From Pipra filicauda (lineage: Eukaryota > Chordata > Aves > Passeriformes > Pipridae), in NCBI RefSeq assembly GCF_003945595.2, contig NW_024104292.1, forward strand, positions 1,736,001-1,800,000: DNA of 64,000 nucleotides, in the 5' to 3' direction. The notes beneath the pieces were generated by a model. That model was not told where the DNA came from. It searched no databases and saw only the letters and a program-made list of their open reading frames with translations. Numbering within the stretch: the first letter of the stretch is position 1; each line of letters begins with the position of its first letter. Both the position numbers and the translations under genes were made by a program. This document shows, in pieces, positions 26,234-38,665 of this stretch.

Positions 26234-29139
26234 ACCATTATGTGTTGTTGCCTAATTGCAACAGAAACACCACAAGAAAAATCCAGTGGTATCAGTAAAG
26301 TGCCTTATAACATGCAAATATTCAGGTTACTTTCTCTAGGAGTGTCCATGGGGGCCTCAAGGGGTGGTGAGCAGGTCTGGAGCCCTCCTGTCCTCTACTC
26401 CCAGATGTCCCTTGCCAAGCCCAGGCACTGCCAACAATGTAGCACAGGCTCCATGGCTGTCAGGCACTGTCCCAGGAAGAAAACCTCCAGTTTGGTTTAA
26501 ATTAAAAGAAACTATTTTGAAGACAATTCAGTCCCAGTTCTAGGCACAGTAATTTTCAACTCCCCATTTTAGAAAACTCCTCTCCAAATACTGCCAGTCT
26601 CTGGCCACTGTACAAGCAGTGCTCCTTTTAGACTGCAGACATTAATCAAGCTGCTCTTTATTTTTAGATTTTCTTCATATGACTTTATGCCACCAACTCT
26701 ATTAACATTATGCCGTGGAACATCAGAGTTATTCACAGATCAAACTGACACAAGATGTTCCTCCTGCTGTGGGAGAAGCTGAGAGAAGAAAAAAAAATTT
26801 AAAAATACCTCTCACACTATAAAGCAACTGATTGGACACCCTGGTTATGAATGAAATTTCTGTGAGGAGGTGGAGGAAGGGAAGAGAGCAGCATTTCCCC
26901 CCCCCCCCCAAGTGCTTGTGCATGAAGGTTAATTGCTCCTCTGCACAGAGGGTTTGACTTCAGGGCAATGCCCAGCGCAGGCTGGGGAGCGAGGCCCCAC
27001 CTCTGCATTTCCAGTCCATTTAAAAACACACTTTCTCTCACTCGTGTCCGTAGTCTGTCTCTCTCAATATACTGAATGGTATCGCAGCTGCAAGAAAACT
27101 CAACCTCTGATCTCACCCCAGCCTAAGAGGAACCTTCCAATTCACCCAGTTCAAAACTCTGAAATGTTCAGCTGATATACTCTGACCCAGGGCTGCTGCA
27201 GGTATGGTGATCCCTGCCACAGGGACAAGGGAAAAACTGCAGCGCTACATCACATTCCAGCCACCTGTCTAACCAGTGCCATAATCAAATGCTTCATTCC
27301 CCATTTCCCTTCCCTAAGCAGGGTTAAGAGAGACTGAAAAAAAAATACAATCACTTCAAATCCAGTCTTTTCTGTTTACTATACTGAAGCTTGCTCTTGA
27401 AAGCACTCCCCACTCCCTCTGTCCAAAAACAGAAAGAAGTCACAGGTTAGCAATGCGCCCTGTACAAGAGATGGAATTGTATCTAGATTTCCTCACCGAC
27501 ACTCAGAAGTATTTGGGAACCTTCTTCAATGCAGATTTTTGTTGGCACTTGGAGGCACAGGTAAACCATTAATCAGGAACATAAACCACTGCATATGTCA
27601 ACTGATGGAAGGGTAAAAAACCCGCCAAACTTGTAGATGCAAATTAAAGATTAAAGGTATGCTGTCAGCTAGTACCACCATTTCTGACTGGCAAATTCTC
27701 ACCTGCTGTTGTTACCAGCGAAACCTTAGATTATGTAAAAGGGACAAGTTATTTCCTCCATGTGCTTTCTCAGAGAAAAAAAGCATAGCCAGCGACTCTC
27801 ATGAACCTCATGGAACTGCTCACACATTGCCACAGGCATCCGGGGTGAGACCCAAACCAAGGAGCAAAGGTCCAGCTTCTATGGATATCAACAGCTGTAG
27901 TATCATCAGAGGTATGCAGGGAAGCGTTAGCAGCTGCAGGCCGTCTGCTTAAACCAAGCAACACAAAGCCAGGCTGGAAGTAATAAGACACCTTTTCTCC
28001 CTTTTCAAAGAAAAAAATCGAGGGCTCACTGAATATTCCTATGTACATGTATTTCTTTACATTCAGTGGGTAGTACTGAGTACTTTTGTCTTCTTTGCTG
28101 CTTTCAGTGTGAGCCACCCAACACGCTTGTGCTCTGTTACCTTTAAAAAACCTCCAAACAAACAAGCCTCAAACACAAAACAGCAGAAGAGAGTAAATAT
28201 TAAAGACATTTTCCAATCCCTTGTTAAATTAACACAGGCTAAAATTTCACAGCACAAAAAGGATAGAAAAATTTGGCTATGGAAACATTCCTTTATTTGG
28301 AATTCCATGCACTGACATGTAATTGGGTTAGTCTTAAGATTGCAAAAACTTAAATAGCAACTTTTTGTAAAAGCTGCAAGCTTTGGGAAAATTCTGTAAA
28401 AGGGCAAAGCAAGGTGACATTCTCCAACCCTTCTCCACCTTCACATAAATATTGAAGGGGATTGCTCTTAAATTTCCCACCATGAACAACTTAACTAGAC
28501 AAGCCTCAGTCCAGAACAATAAAAGGTATTACAACTGATCTTTGAGTTATCATCTAAATCATGGAAATGAACAAGAAAGCACTGAGCAATAAGCTGTATG
28601 TTGACACAGGCAGGTCCTGGTAAAGCTCCAGGCGTGCAATGCATGCTCACTGCCTGCACCATCCTTGCTGAGTTACTGGCAGGATCCTGCACACAAGCCA
28701 ACATCACACCACTGACCAGTGCCACACACTGGGGCCCAGACAGCACATCTATCTTCCATTCATATTTTCCATGTAGAAAAAAAACTATGGGAACTGTTGG
28801 CAAATACAGAACTTCTGCTGACAAAGCACCATACCTGCTGATGGGGGAAAGAAAAAAAGGGGGGAAAAATTAACTAAAACTGGGCTTATGATTTAAAGAC
28901 CAGAAGACACAGGTTTATTCTCTGAATATTTTTTGCCCCATTACCAGTCAAGAATTACTGGATCTGTTATGTCGAAACAAACAGGACTTTCATTATGCTT
29001 TCTGAAGTGTTATTTTTACATGTTTTGGTCATATTTTTTTTCTGGCTGCTTCTCTGATGCTTAAGGAATGATAAGGATTCCTTACAGCATTAAAGAGGTT
29101 TAAAATGCAGTGCACAGCCAAGCAATTTGGGAAGCAATT

Positions 29140-29310
29140 GCTATGTTTCCAAAGTGAACTTTAATCTAGAAATGCTCATAAAAATCATATTATGGCAGAC
29201 GGAAACAATAACGTTAATTAAATAATTTGCATTTACATAGCAATCGGTCCCGAGGGCCAAGCATATAGTAGCACAATTCACATCAAGTACACCACGTGCT
29301 CAGCAGCAAC
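29140..29310. promoter_or_regulatory. Candidate regulatory element with octamer and homeobox sites
   Basis: The perfect octamer ATTTGCAT at 29225-29232 sits beside GTTAATTAAATAAT (29213-29226) and CATAATATGA-like AT-rich sites. CpG-bearing CAATCGGTCCCGAGGG and a CACGTG at about 29293-29298 follow. Motif clustering is seen; function is inference. Confidence 0.25.
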
Positions 29311-29960
29311 AGATTTTAGAGGTTTGACCTGAAGAAACCCAAGTACATGCAACACCTGCTTTCCCTTGCACCTTCTGCCCTCAGCCTTTACATACCTAAT
29401 CGCAGCCACCAACTTTTGCCTGCCTCAAATTATATAGCAGGACTTTCACGCTTTGTGGTTAGCTGCCCGAGAAGTATCCATTCCTCTGGACTGTTCTATG
29501 TTTTCTTTTTCTAAGCCACAGTACACAAGTGGCAACAGGTTTTTGTGTAGCAAGATGCTCCTGCCAAGCACAAGCACCTTGCTTAACTCTCTATGCCAGG
29601 TTGTCTTCAGCTAGCTGGGTGCAGGACAGTTCCTCTCCAGGAAATAGAAACACAGACAGGACTGTCCACCCTTATGCCTTCTTTCATTTGTTCAACACAA
29701 GCAAAGATAACTGCAGAGATACTTAACACCCATAGTCAGTTCTAATTCAATATTCTTGGTCAGAGAGGATTTGTACATGACAGAAATAGAACTGCATTAC
29801 AAGAGAAATGAACTCTTTCCAAGATCCTGCCCATTTACAGAGCGATGCCAAGCTCCTTATATTTATGCAGGTCTCTTAACAATTTAGGAAAGAAGTCACA
29901 GTGGCAAGAACCAGAAAAGAACTAAAAGCACATGACTGCTTTAAATGAAACTTTCAAGAT

Positions 29961-29985
29961 AAATATATATATACACACACACATA
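29961..29985. repeat. (TA)n(CA)n microsatellite
   Basis: A TATATATATA run passes directly into ACACACACACACA. Confidence 0.85.
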
Positions 29986-30533
29986 CTTAAAAAAATTGTA
30001 GACTAGCTTCATTTGTGGTTTTTGTTAGATTTTCTGCCCCATTTATTAGCTCTTGTCAGGGAAGCAGCACTAGCTAATTTCATTATTTGTTCTCTGCCAA
30101 TTTGACTTTTTGGCTTCCTTCCTGTGCCCTAACAGAGTTGCTCTGTTTCCAAAGAAGGGAAAGCAGCCATTGCATTACTGGAGATCAGATAGTTTTCCCA
30201 AGTCCACTTTAGCTCCATGAGAGGAAAGCTTCAAGGCATTGCTAGGGGAACATATCCAGTCCTCATCTTCTTCTGGCTGCTACACAAACACATTATACAC
30301 ACAGAGGTGCAAATGAAACACCTTCAGACTTTCCTTGTAAGTGGGCACTTGACATTGCATGAAGCCAAAAGACTTCAGTTAGTCCCAAATAGCGGTAGCC
30401 TCGATCTACATCACCCAGTGAGACCCCACTATATCAAAAGCATGTATTAAGTAATGCACATCTTCATAAGTACAAAGATCCCAATCTTTTGCAACAATAC
30501 CCCTGTAGCAGGCCTATCTTGCCTCTTTGTTTC

Positions 30534-30554
30534 GGGGGGGGGGGAGGGGAGGAA
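30534..30554. repeat. G-run / G-rich tract
   Basis: A run of ten or more G followed by AGGGGAGG, a simple low-complexity tract in AT-rich surroundings. Confidence 0.8.
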
Positions 30555-30779
30555 GCCCCCAAACCCTACAAAAATATAAATAACTAATAAAAGGTAGGCC
30601 TAATGTAAATCCCACAAGTTTCAAAGGGATTTGCATATGGCCCAGTGCTGCCATAGTATTTTTCACATATGGCAGGTATTAAAGGAAATAACCAGATCGT
30701 GAAATTAGGATTGGGTGTCCCTTGTGGCAGTGCTGAGGAACTGAGCCTTTTTCCTTGCCCCTTCATTTTCTTTTCATCT

Positions 30780-31080
30780 TCAATTTTGTTTGCCAGCTGC
30801 TAATTTAATATACAGGAGTTAATTTCTTTCCTGACTCAAGGTATCACTAGGGGAATATTAAGTGTTACTGTGGCCGCTGCAAGTCATTACATCTATACAA
30901 AAATTAACCTATGGCGCTAATGTTTTTACTTTTTTTCTCTTTTCTATTTTATTTATACAAAAGCACCTGCCTTATTACTACGGTAGTTGGAGCAATTGCT
31001 AATGCAAATAACTGAAACTCTAACTACATTAAATATGCAAATGTAAAGCTTTTCCTTAAATCAATATAAATAAAATGTGA
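30780..31080. promoter_or_regulatory. Candidate enhancer with two POU octamers
   Basis: Two perfect ATGCAAAT octamers lie 33 bases apart (31002-31009 and 31035-31042). An E-box CAGCTG at 30794-30799 is followed directly by CTAATTTAAT, and further TAAT cores and a GGCGCTAATG segment also occur. Octamer plus homeodomain clusters are typical of SOX/POU-driven neural enhancers. I see no coding frame or repeat here, so the cluster is not explained by a transposon. Conservation is untested. Confidence 0.33.
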
Positions 31081-31748
31081 TTTCTTGAACTGCAGAAGTA
31101 TGAGTTATCCTAAAGATATGCAGTGTACACCAAGAAGAGGATGTTTTTCCATCCTACCCATTTCCATGACAAACTTTTCATATGAAATCAGGCTTCCTAT
31201 TTAGGCCAACTTCTAAAGCAAAAAGGAAAACTACTATTTATATTTCAGAAATATAAAAGTTAAAAGTATGTCTATATTATTTTCCAGGATGTTTGGTGCA
31301 CACAAGCAGCAGGGAAAATTAGTCTATGCTGAGCTCCATGCTGCCATTGCTTGATTGCAGCTAGTACTCAACGTATCATTTAAGCACGCTGAGGTGTTTC
31401 TACACTGCAGTGTATTACTGGGCACTGCTGCAGTCATATCTATGACGTCATCCAGTAAAGAAACAAAACTTTCAGGCATGTGCTAATCGCAGAACTTTGT
31501 AAAAAACTATCCAGCCATTCTCCATTCAAAATCATTTAATCCATTAAGCACATTTTCCAAGACTCAATGCCCACAAGAGATCTTATCAAGAAGCCTGGCA
31601 CTAAGAGATGCTGTGCATTTCCACCTCCCCTGACACCAAAAATGTACATGATGATGACAGAGCACGGACAGCAAAAACATAACAAAACAAACCCCTCAAA
31701 GATGCTGAAAACAGTGTATGTTAAAAAATTATATATGGTGCCATCCTA

Positions 31749-33872
31749 ATGGACCCTAGCAAACTTCCTAATATATGGCAGACTTCAGTTTCCAGTCTGA
31801 AGATCAGCTCAAAGGAATTCCAGCTCCAGCCACTAGCCCAACTTAAATGCCTCTATGCAAATACACATAACATGGGAAATAAAAATAAGGAGTTGAAGAC
31901 ATGGGCAGACCTGCACGGCTATGATCTTATTGGTTTCACAGACACGTGGTGGGATGGCTTCTATAACTGGAGTGTTGGAATGAAAGGATACAGGCCTTTC
32001 AAGAAGGGACAGGCAGGGAAGATGTCATCCTCTATGTCAATAACCAGTTGGAATGCACGGAGCTCTGCCTGGGGGTAGATAGGGAGCCAACTGAGAGCTT
32101 ATGGGTCAGATTAAAGGGAGGGCAGGGACAGGTGACATTATAGTGAGGGTCTGCTACAGGCCACTCAACCAGGAAAACTGAGTGGATGAGGCCCTCTATG
32201 GACAGATAAAAGCAGCCTTATGTTCACAGGCCCTGGTCCTCACAGAGGCTTCAACTATTCCAACATCTGCTGCAGGGACAACACAGCAGGACATAAGCAA
32301 TCCAGGAGGTACCTGGAATTCATTAATGATAACTTCCTTCTCCAAGTGATAGGGGAGCCAGTGAGGAGACGTGCTATGCTGGACCTCATCCTCACCACCA
32401 AGGAGAGGCTGGTGGGGAACATGAAGCTCAAGGGGAGCTTGGGCTGTGTTAACCATGCAATGGTGGAGTTCAAGATCCTTAGGGCAATGAGGAGGGTGCA
32501 CAGGAAGCTTACTGCCCTGAACTTCAGAAGGGCAGACTTTGGCCTCTTCAGGGAGCTGCTCAGTAGAGTACCAGGGGATAAAGCCCTGGAGGAAAGAGAT
32601 GCCCAAGAAAGCTGGTTAATGTTTGAGGATCACCTCCTGCAAGATCAGGAGTGATGCATCCCAACAAAGAGAAGTCAGGCAAAAACATGAGTCCTGCATG
32701 AATGAACAAGGAGATCCTGAACAAACTGAAACACAAACATGAAACCTACAGAGGATGGAAGCAAGGACAGGTACCCTGGGAGACATACAGAGAGACTGTT
32801 CCAAGCAGTCAGCGATCTGACTGATCAGGAAAGTTGAAGCCATAACAGAATTAAATCTGGCCAGGGACTTGAAGGGCAACAAGAAAGGCTTCTATAGGTA
32901 CATCAGTGATTAGAAAAAAAGACCAGAGAAAATGTGGGCCTTTTCCAGAAGAAAATGGAAGACCTGGCTACCTGGGACATAGGGAAGGCTGAGGTACTCA
33001 CTGACTTTTTTGCCTCAGTCTTCACCATTAAGTGCTCCAATACACTGCCCAAATCACAGATGGCAAAAGCAGGGACTCGGAGAATGAAGAACCACCCACT
33101 GAAGGAGAAGATCCAATTTGAGATAAATTTGGTGGCCTTCTACACTGGGGATACAGCATTGATGGATGAGGAAAAAATGACAGGTAACATCTACATGGCC
33201 ATGTGCAGTGTTCAACACTGTCCCATACGACATCCTTATCTCTAAGCTGAAGAGACATGGATTTGACCATTTGGTAGATAAGGAATTGTCTGGATGGTTG
33301 CATTCAAGAGTTGCAGTTAACAGCTTGATGTCCTAGTGGAGAGCAGTGACAAGTAGCATTCCTCAGGGACTGGTATTGGGAGCACACATGTACAGTGCTG
33401 GCAATGCAAAGCTGTGTAGTGTGGTCAACACACTGGAGGGAAGGGATGTCATCCAGAGGGACCTGGACACGCTTGAGAGGTGGGCCTGTGCAAACATCAT
33501 GAAGGTCAACAAGACCAAGTGCAAGGTCCTGCACATGAGTCAGAGCAATCCCAAGCACACACAGACTAAGAATTGACTGAGAGCAGCCATGAGCAGAACT
33601 TGGGGGTGTTGGTGGATGAAAAACTGAATTTAAGCCAGAAATGTGTGCTGGCAGCCCAGAAAGCCAACCGTATCCTGGACTTCACAAAAAGAAGCATGGC
33701 CAGCAGGTTGAGGGAAGTGATTCTGCCCCTCTATTCTGCTCACATGAGACCCCACCTGGACTACTGCTTCCAGCTCTGTGATCCTCAGCACATGAAAGGC
33801 ATTGACCTGTTGGAGTGAGTCCAGAGGAGAGCCAGGAAGATGATCAGAGGATGGGAACACTCCTCCTATGCT
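31749..33872 (+). pseudogene. CR1 LINE copy A: broken ORF2 (endonuclease and part of reverse transcriptase)
   Basis: Pieces of CR1 ORF2 appear in order in several frames. At 31749-32078 is the endonuclease start (LKCLYANTHNMGNKN, then YDLIGFTDTWWDG). At 32220-32654 is its C-terminal part and linker (RDNTAGHKQSRR, MVEFKILR, RRADFGLF, ESWLMFEDHLLQ). RT and post-RT pieces follow to about 33872 (KVLHMSQSNPKH, NLGVLVDEKLNLSQKC, LPLYSAHMRPHLDYC). The endonuclease is dead on residues: the TETWW glutamate is aspartate, the GDFN aspartate is glycine (GFN at about 32247-32255), and SDHEMVEF reads VNHAMVEF (32448 on). Compared with copy B it lacks much of the RT core near 33115 and the segment holding the FADD box. 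The CR1 3' UTR is missing. Frameshifts and stops make it non-functional. Confidence 0.93.
33428..33829 (+). repeat. Near-identical 402-bp tract shared with CR1 copy B
   Basis: Matches 61311-61712 base for base except position 33572 (A here, T at 61455). The flanking CR1 sequence on both sides is clearly diverged between the copies, with substitutions and indels. The tract includes an 81-codon frame (33573-33818) identical in the two copies. Confidence 0.95.
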
Positions 33873-36113
33873 GCAAAAGCAACCAGCAACTTAGCTAGGC
33901 AATGCACTCCATCTCAAAAAAGATGCCTGAAAAGAATGGACGAAATCCCGCTGGGTACCAACCTTTCTTCTCCACAAGCTACATAAGGGAGGAGGATCAT
34001 GCTACACTGCCATCTCGTAAATACTGATGTCCAGGCAGATGAAGCCCAGCCTGCTGGATGACCCACTCATTCCAGAAGCACCACAGGACAGCAGTAGTCT
34101 TCATATACCTAGTATTGATTCGGATTAGAAAAATTAATCCCTGGATCACTGAGGGTAGCTAAATGTTTTCCAAAAAATGGACCTAATTAAAAGCATAGCT
34201 ATGCAAGAATGTGAAGTACAGAAGGGTAGGAAATTACAGTGTGTTTCTCACTGCTCTTGTGTATTTTGCAACACTGAGATTAAAGGGCAGGTTGCTTCCC
34301 TCCCAGTTCTCAGAGAGGGATATGTATTTACTAAGGCAGTTACACAGAGCAAGTTACAGCTGGGAAAGCAACGCACTACCAGTCACCACCTTGATTCACC
34401 CTCTGAAAGCCTGAAAATTTACCTGATGCTTAGAACCTGCAACACACATATTTCCCAGCCCTGTGTGCCCTTCTACTGCATCCTCCTTCGCCATTCACCA
34501 AGCTCACTTGCACAGACTTATACTCTTTTTTAACTGGAAACTCCTCCAGCCAGGAAACGCATGCCTCCCTTTCCTCTGAGCATGGCATGACTACCACAAC
34601 CAGTAACAGTGCCCAGACACAAATTTAAGTGCAACTCAAAGGACATCTCCACACCGGATCTGCAGGGATACATGAGACTGCACCCCCAGGCAGCAGGTCA
34701 GGAGAAAGCTCTTCATCAAGTGCCAAGCAGAGATGCTGCTCTCAGGTCCTGTGGAGGGACAGGGCATTCTGGTCAGGGCTACAGGCCATGCTTCTGATCA
34801 GATGTCTTTTCCCTCTGCTTTGGCATATTGCTAGCAGGGAGCTTGCAGCAGCCTGCCATCACAAGCCTTAAATAGTCTGAAATGCTGTTTTCCTCTAATG
34901 TAATGGTGTTATTGTTATCATTTATAAATGAAAGCGATCAGGCAACCATTCAATACTACAAATTTTTTTCTCTTAATTTCACAGGGCCAAGATCTTATAT
35001 ATTCTATTTCAGCTAAAGCTCTGATTCATTCCCTGTCCCAGGCACCTGTACTGCAGCAGATGAGAAATGAAACACTGCAGCACCTAAGCACCTTGTGGCT
35101 AGAGTCTGAACTTGAACCTCACCGCTCTCTTCTCCTAAAGCTATTTCCAAAGCAGCTTAACAAGTGGGAACTTTTTAATGTATTTAATTTTTTGCATCCT
35201 TTTCAACTCTACCTACCTTCAAATATATGATCCTTCACAAAAACCTCTAGGGATCCCAACTTGTGATTTATTGGAATAATACTGTAATGTAAAAGTACAG
35301 CGTCAAAGTTTGAGGATATGAAAAATGATACACCTTCTGGTCCACTGACTCTCCCTTTTCTGTAACACGCTACTAGTGCACTACCCTAAGACAATATGAC
35401 TGCTTTTCTCCCACTATTCAAACTGTGTAGTATCCATCCACAAAACTGAAGTAGATAACTCTTTACTAATGTTGTTTAGCATCTTTGGCACAAAACCTAA
35501 AGAATCCCAAAGCATTTCTTAGATTTCATCACTCAAGCTGCCATTAGCAAAATTTGATCATCACATACATTATCTAATTATTTGGTTTTGCTAGATCAGT
35601 TATGGTACTCATTACAGTCAATCTAAAGCAGCAAGATTGATATTGCCTGGACCCAGCAAAGATGTAAAATAAGTGAAGCAAGGACCACCAGGAATGGCAA
35701 GGAAGACAATTTTTATTTTAGGTTTACTCAGGGATTATGTTTAACCAACAGTTTATTAAGTCATACCTCTATTTTCAAAGATATTGAAATTCAATTCCTT
35801 AATGACTTCACTGCAATCTGTTGTTCTTTATCATTTCAGAATAGCAGGCCATCAGATTCCACATAACCTATCCAAAAAAACGTACTGTAGGTTGTGGTAT
35901 CCATATTAGGAAATTCCACTTTTGACAGCTTACAGAAAGCTGGGATAAAGCCTCTGTCTTTTCCTCTCCCTGGTTTTGACACAAGCTGAAGATTTCTGAC
36001 ATTAGGCTTCAAAATGAAGCTGTCCGGTGTCGTATTTAGATAATGGGAGTCCCTGTTCATATGCCAATTCTGCAAAATTGGGATTGTCTCCTGCCTTCTC
36101 TGGTTCACAGCCA
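33873..36113. other. Noncoding spacer, no gene found
   Basis: No repeat was recognised. The 100-codon frame at 34928-35230 has a good-looking splice acceptor (TTTCTCTTAATTTCACAG ending at about 34984) but no matching donor and no recognisable domain. Confidence 0.45.
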
Positions 36114-36281
36114 GAAAAAATTTCTTCACTGAGAGGGTAGAACAGGCTGTCCAGGGCAGTGGTGGAGTCGTCATCCCTGTTGGGATTTAATAAGCATGGT
36201 TTAGTGGTGGACCTGGCAGTGCTGGGTCAATGGTTGGACTCAATGATCTCAGAGGTCTTTTCCAACCTTAATGATTCTATG
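36114..36281 (+). mobile_element. CR1 LINE 3' end fragment, plus strand, internally deleted
   Basis: Begins TTTCTTCACTGAGAGGG, continues CAGGCTGTCCAGGGCAGTGG and GCATGGTTTAGTGGTGGACC, and ends with TTTTCCAACCTTAATGATTCTATGA, a clean CR1 terminus. The part between the middle and the GGTTTAGTGG block is shorter than in the 25.9-kb copy, so there is an internal deletion. Confidence 0.93.
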
Positions 36282-38067
36282 AAATCATACATAAAATGCA
36301 GGAGCTCCTGGCAGGAACAGAGATCACTGATTTCAGAGCAGAGACCTTGGGTGTTCTATGCTTTCTCCTTTTGTTGGGTGATTTCAGCCTGGAGGCTCAC
36401 AACACCACTTCTGGTGGGAAAGGTCATTGACAAGTGGTAGCTTAGCAACACCTGAAGAATTGTGGCAGTCAGAAAGAACCACAATGTTTTGTTTAAGTTA
36501 ACTTTTTAAGAAGTGATGGAGAGTCCTCAGAACAGCCAGTAACATTCCTCACAAGAAGTCAGTTAAGGTGATTTCTTTTTATTTCTTAAGTAGTTCGCAT
36601 ATTTGAGCCAAATGAAGCTAGGAACTAATCTGGAAACATACTGAATAAACATCAAAGAGCTACTTGACTTTCTCCCTGGTCATGTGTTATATTACACCAA
36701 AAATTCCAACTTCCAGAAAAAGATACTGGGAGGCCAGTGCTCTTGCTAAGAGGAGAACCTGATCTGTGCTCCATTTTGTGCCACTTTGCAGTCCCCAGCT
36801 GCTCTAGCCAGGGCAACGAAAAACACAGTCTATCCACTTCTCGTACTGCACAAGTGGAGGAGGGTCCAGGGGCACTAGCCCCAAACCCTTCCACACCATG
36901 GAGCACAAGTTAAGTGTGGCTGGAGATCCTCTGCTGAGCTCCGATCGCTGATGTGTGAATGCAGATCTCAGTTCCAGCTGCACATCGAAGGGTTTGCCAA
37001 ACATTCTCTGATTATCTAGATAGTAACTGCCTTAACCCAGTCTTTGAGGGACTTTGGGCATATTAAAGGCTCAGGCTTTGCAACTTCATGTTATGGGGTT
37101 GGGTCCCTACTTTGTTTGCTTCCCTGTCAACCCTCAAACTGCTGGCTTCCACTGCTCTAAAAGGAAGAGCAGGGGTTTTCTACACACCATGCAATATCAC
37201 TGCTGAAATGCAGGTGGTGCTATGCTGTCAGTGCCTCCTGAGCTGGAAGGTCTCTTGGTACCCTGAAGTGCTTTCTGAAATTCAGGGAGCTAGATACTGA
37301 GCACACACTTCAGCAGCCGAAACTTTAAATGCCCTTTGTGCTTTCATCTATACTTTGACTCATCCACCTGAAGCATTTACTCTTTGGCAGATGGGCAGTC
37401 TGACCAGTCTGCACAGTGCTTGGTGCCCAGCCATACCAAAAACCTTTAGGGTCTACTGAAATAGTAATAACAATAGCAGGGAAGTCAGCTGTTCGGTTCC
37501 AGCATCTCTTCCCCAGTCAACTCATATGCCAGAAACAGAGACACAAAGGAAAGGGGCAAGAAATGAACTGGACCGGTTGGATCCTCAGAGCCTTCAGGTC
37601 TCATCACAGCCCTACAGCCATACAAACAAATGCCGGAAGGGCCGTCTGTGACCTACTTTCCCTCCCTTGCGCCAGGAACTGTGCTATTGTGAAACTGCCA
37701 CTGACTTTCAGCTTCACAATGATAAGAAGGACTTCAAGCAACCACACAGTGTGTGGCCAATGGTGAGACAGCAGCCGCTGCCCTGGCACCCGTGTCTTCT
37801 GCCAGGGAGCCTCCACCATGCCGGGCTCCAGCTGCCACAAGGGGCAGAGGTACAGCCCTCCCAAGCAGCATGGCAGCAGGCTCACACAGCAACCTACCCA
37901 TCCCCCCAGAACTGTTGTTTCCTCCTTCCTTTCCCTCGTGAACTGCCTGGAAAACTATTCCTAAGTGACGGCACTGAAGTTTCTGCACACCCTCTGTGCC
38001 TTTGAAGACCTTTATGCTGCCTCCCTGCTGTCTGGCTTGGAGATTACTGTGCCAACACATTAATGTC
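36282..38067. other. Noncoding spacer, GC-richer at its end
   Basis: No gene was recognised. From about 37550 the sequence becomes GC-richer and holds overlapping frames on both strands (112 codons plus at 37667-38005, 141 codons minus at 37734-38159). These are shadows of the same GC-rich stretch and have no recognised domain. Confidence 0.4.
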
Positions 38068-38665
38068 ATTGCCAGCCCTACAGGCCAACTTATCCTGGGC
38101 TGCATCAAAAGAAGTGTGACCAGCAGGTTGAAGGAGGTGATTCTACCCTTCCACTCCATCCTTGTAAGACCTCACCTGGGATCTTCAGCACTAGAAGGAA
38201 GTGAAACTGTTGGGAGTGAGTGCAGAAGAGGGTCACAAAAATGATCAGAGGTCTGGAGAAGCTCTCCTATGAAGACAGGCTGAGAAAGTTGGGGTTGTTC
38301 AGCCTGGAAAAGAGAATGCTCTGGCAAGACCCCACTGCAGCCTTCCAGTACCTAAAGAGGGCTTATAAAAAAGAGGGAGCAACTTCTTACCTGGGCAGAT
38401 TGTGATCAGACAAGGGGGAATGGTTTTAAACTAAAAGAGGAGAGATTTGGGTTGGATGTTAGGAAGAAATTTTTTTACCCAGAGGGCAGTGAGGCACTGG
38501 AACAGGTTGTCCAGAGAAGCTGTGGGCACGCCATTCCCAGAAGTATTTGAGGCCAGGTTGGATGGTGTCCTGCACAACTTGGTCTGGTGGAAAGTGTCCC
38601 TGCCTATGGCAGGGGGGTTGGAATAAGATCATCTTTAAGGGCCCCTCCAACCCAAACCATTCTGA
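38068..38665 (+). pseudogene. CR1 LINE fragment: ORF2 C-terminus and 3' UTR
   Basis: Encodes the tail of CR1 ORF2 (LGCIKRSVTSRLKEVILPFHS, then TKMIRGLEKLSYEDRLRKLGLFSLEKR in another frame, then a degraded LRGGCQ-like part). The 3' UTR follows: TTGGATGTTAGGAAGAAAT, CAGTGAGGCACTGGAACAGG, GGTCTGGTGGAAAGTGTCCC and CCTCCAACCCAAACCATTCTG. It overlaps the region missing from copy A. Frame shifts at about 38190 and 38330 break the coding part. Confidence 0.93.

Larger units (their letters stand above)
26234..31748. other. 5.5 kb of noncoding DNA, no gene found
   Basis: AT-rich with short frames (longest 131 codons at 27770-28165, minus, with no recognised domain). Contains a C-run at about 26898-26909, a TA/CA microsatellite at about 29961-29985 and a G-run at about 30534-30545. 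Two POU/homeobox-type motif clusters are listed separately. Confidence 0.5.

Noticed and set aside
34928..35230. 100-codon frame behind a good polypyrimidine tract and CAG acceptor (about 34984)
   Set aside because: No matching donor site and no recognisable protein; acceptor-like sequences are common in T-rich noncoding DNA.
37667..38159. Overlapping 112-codon (plus) and 141-codon (minus) frames
   Set aside because: Both come from one GC-richer stretch low in stop codons. The minus frame runs into antisense of a CR1 fragment, and no domain is seen.
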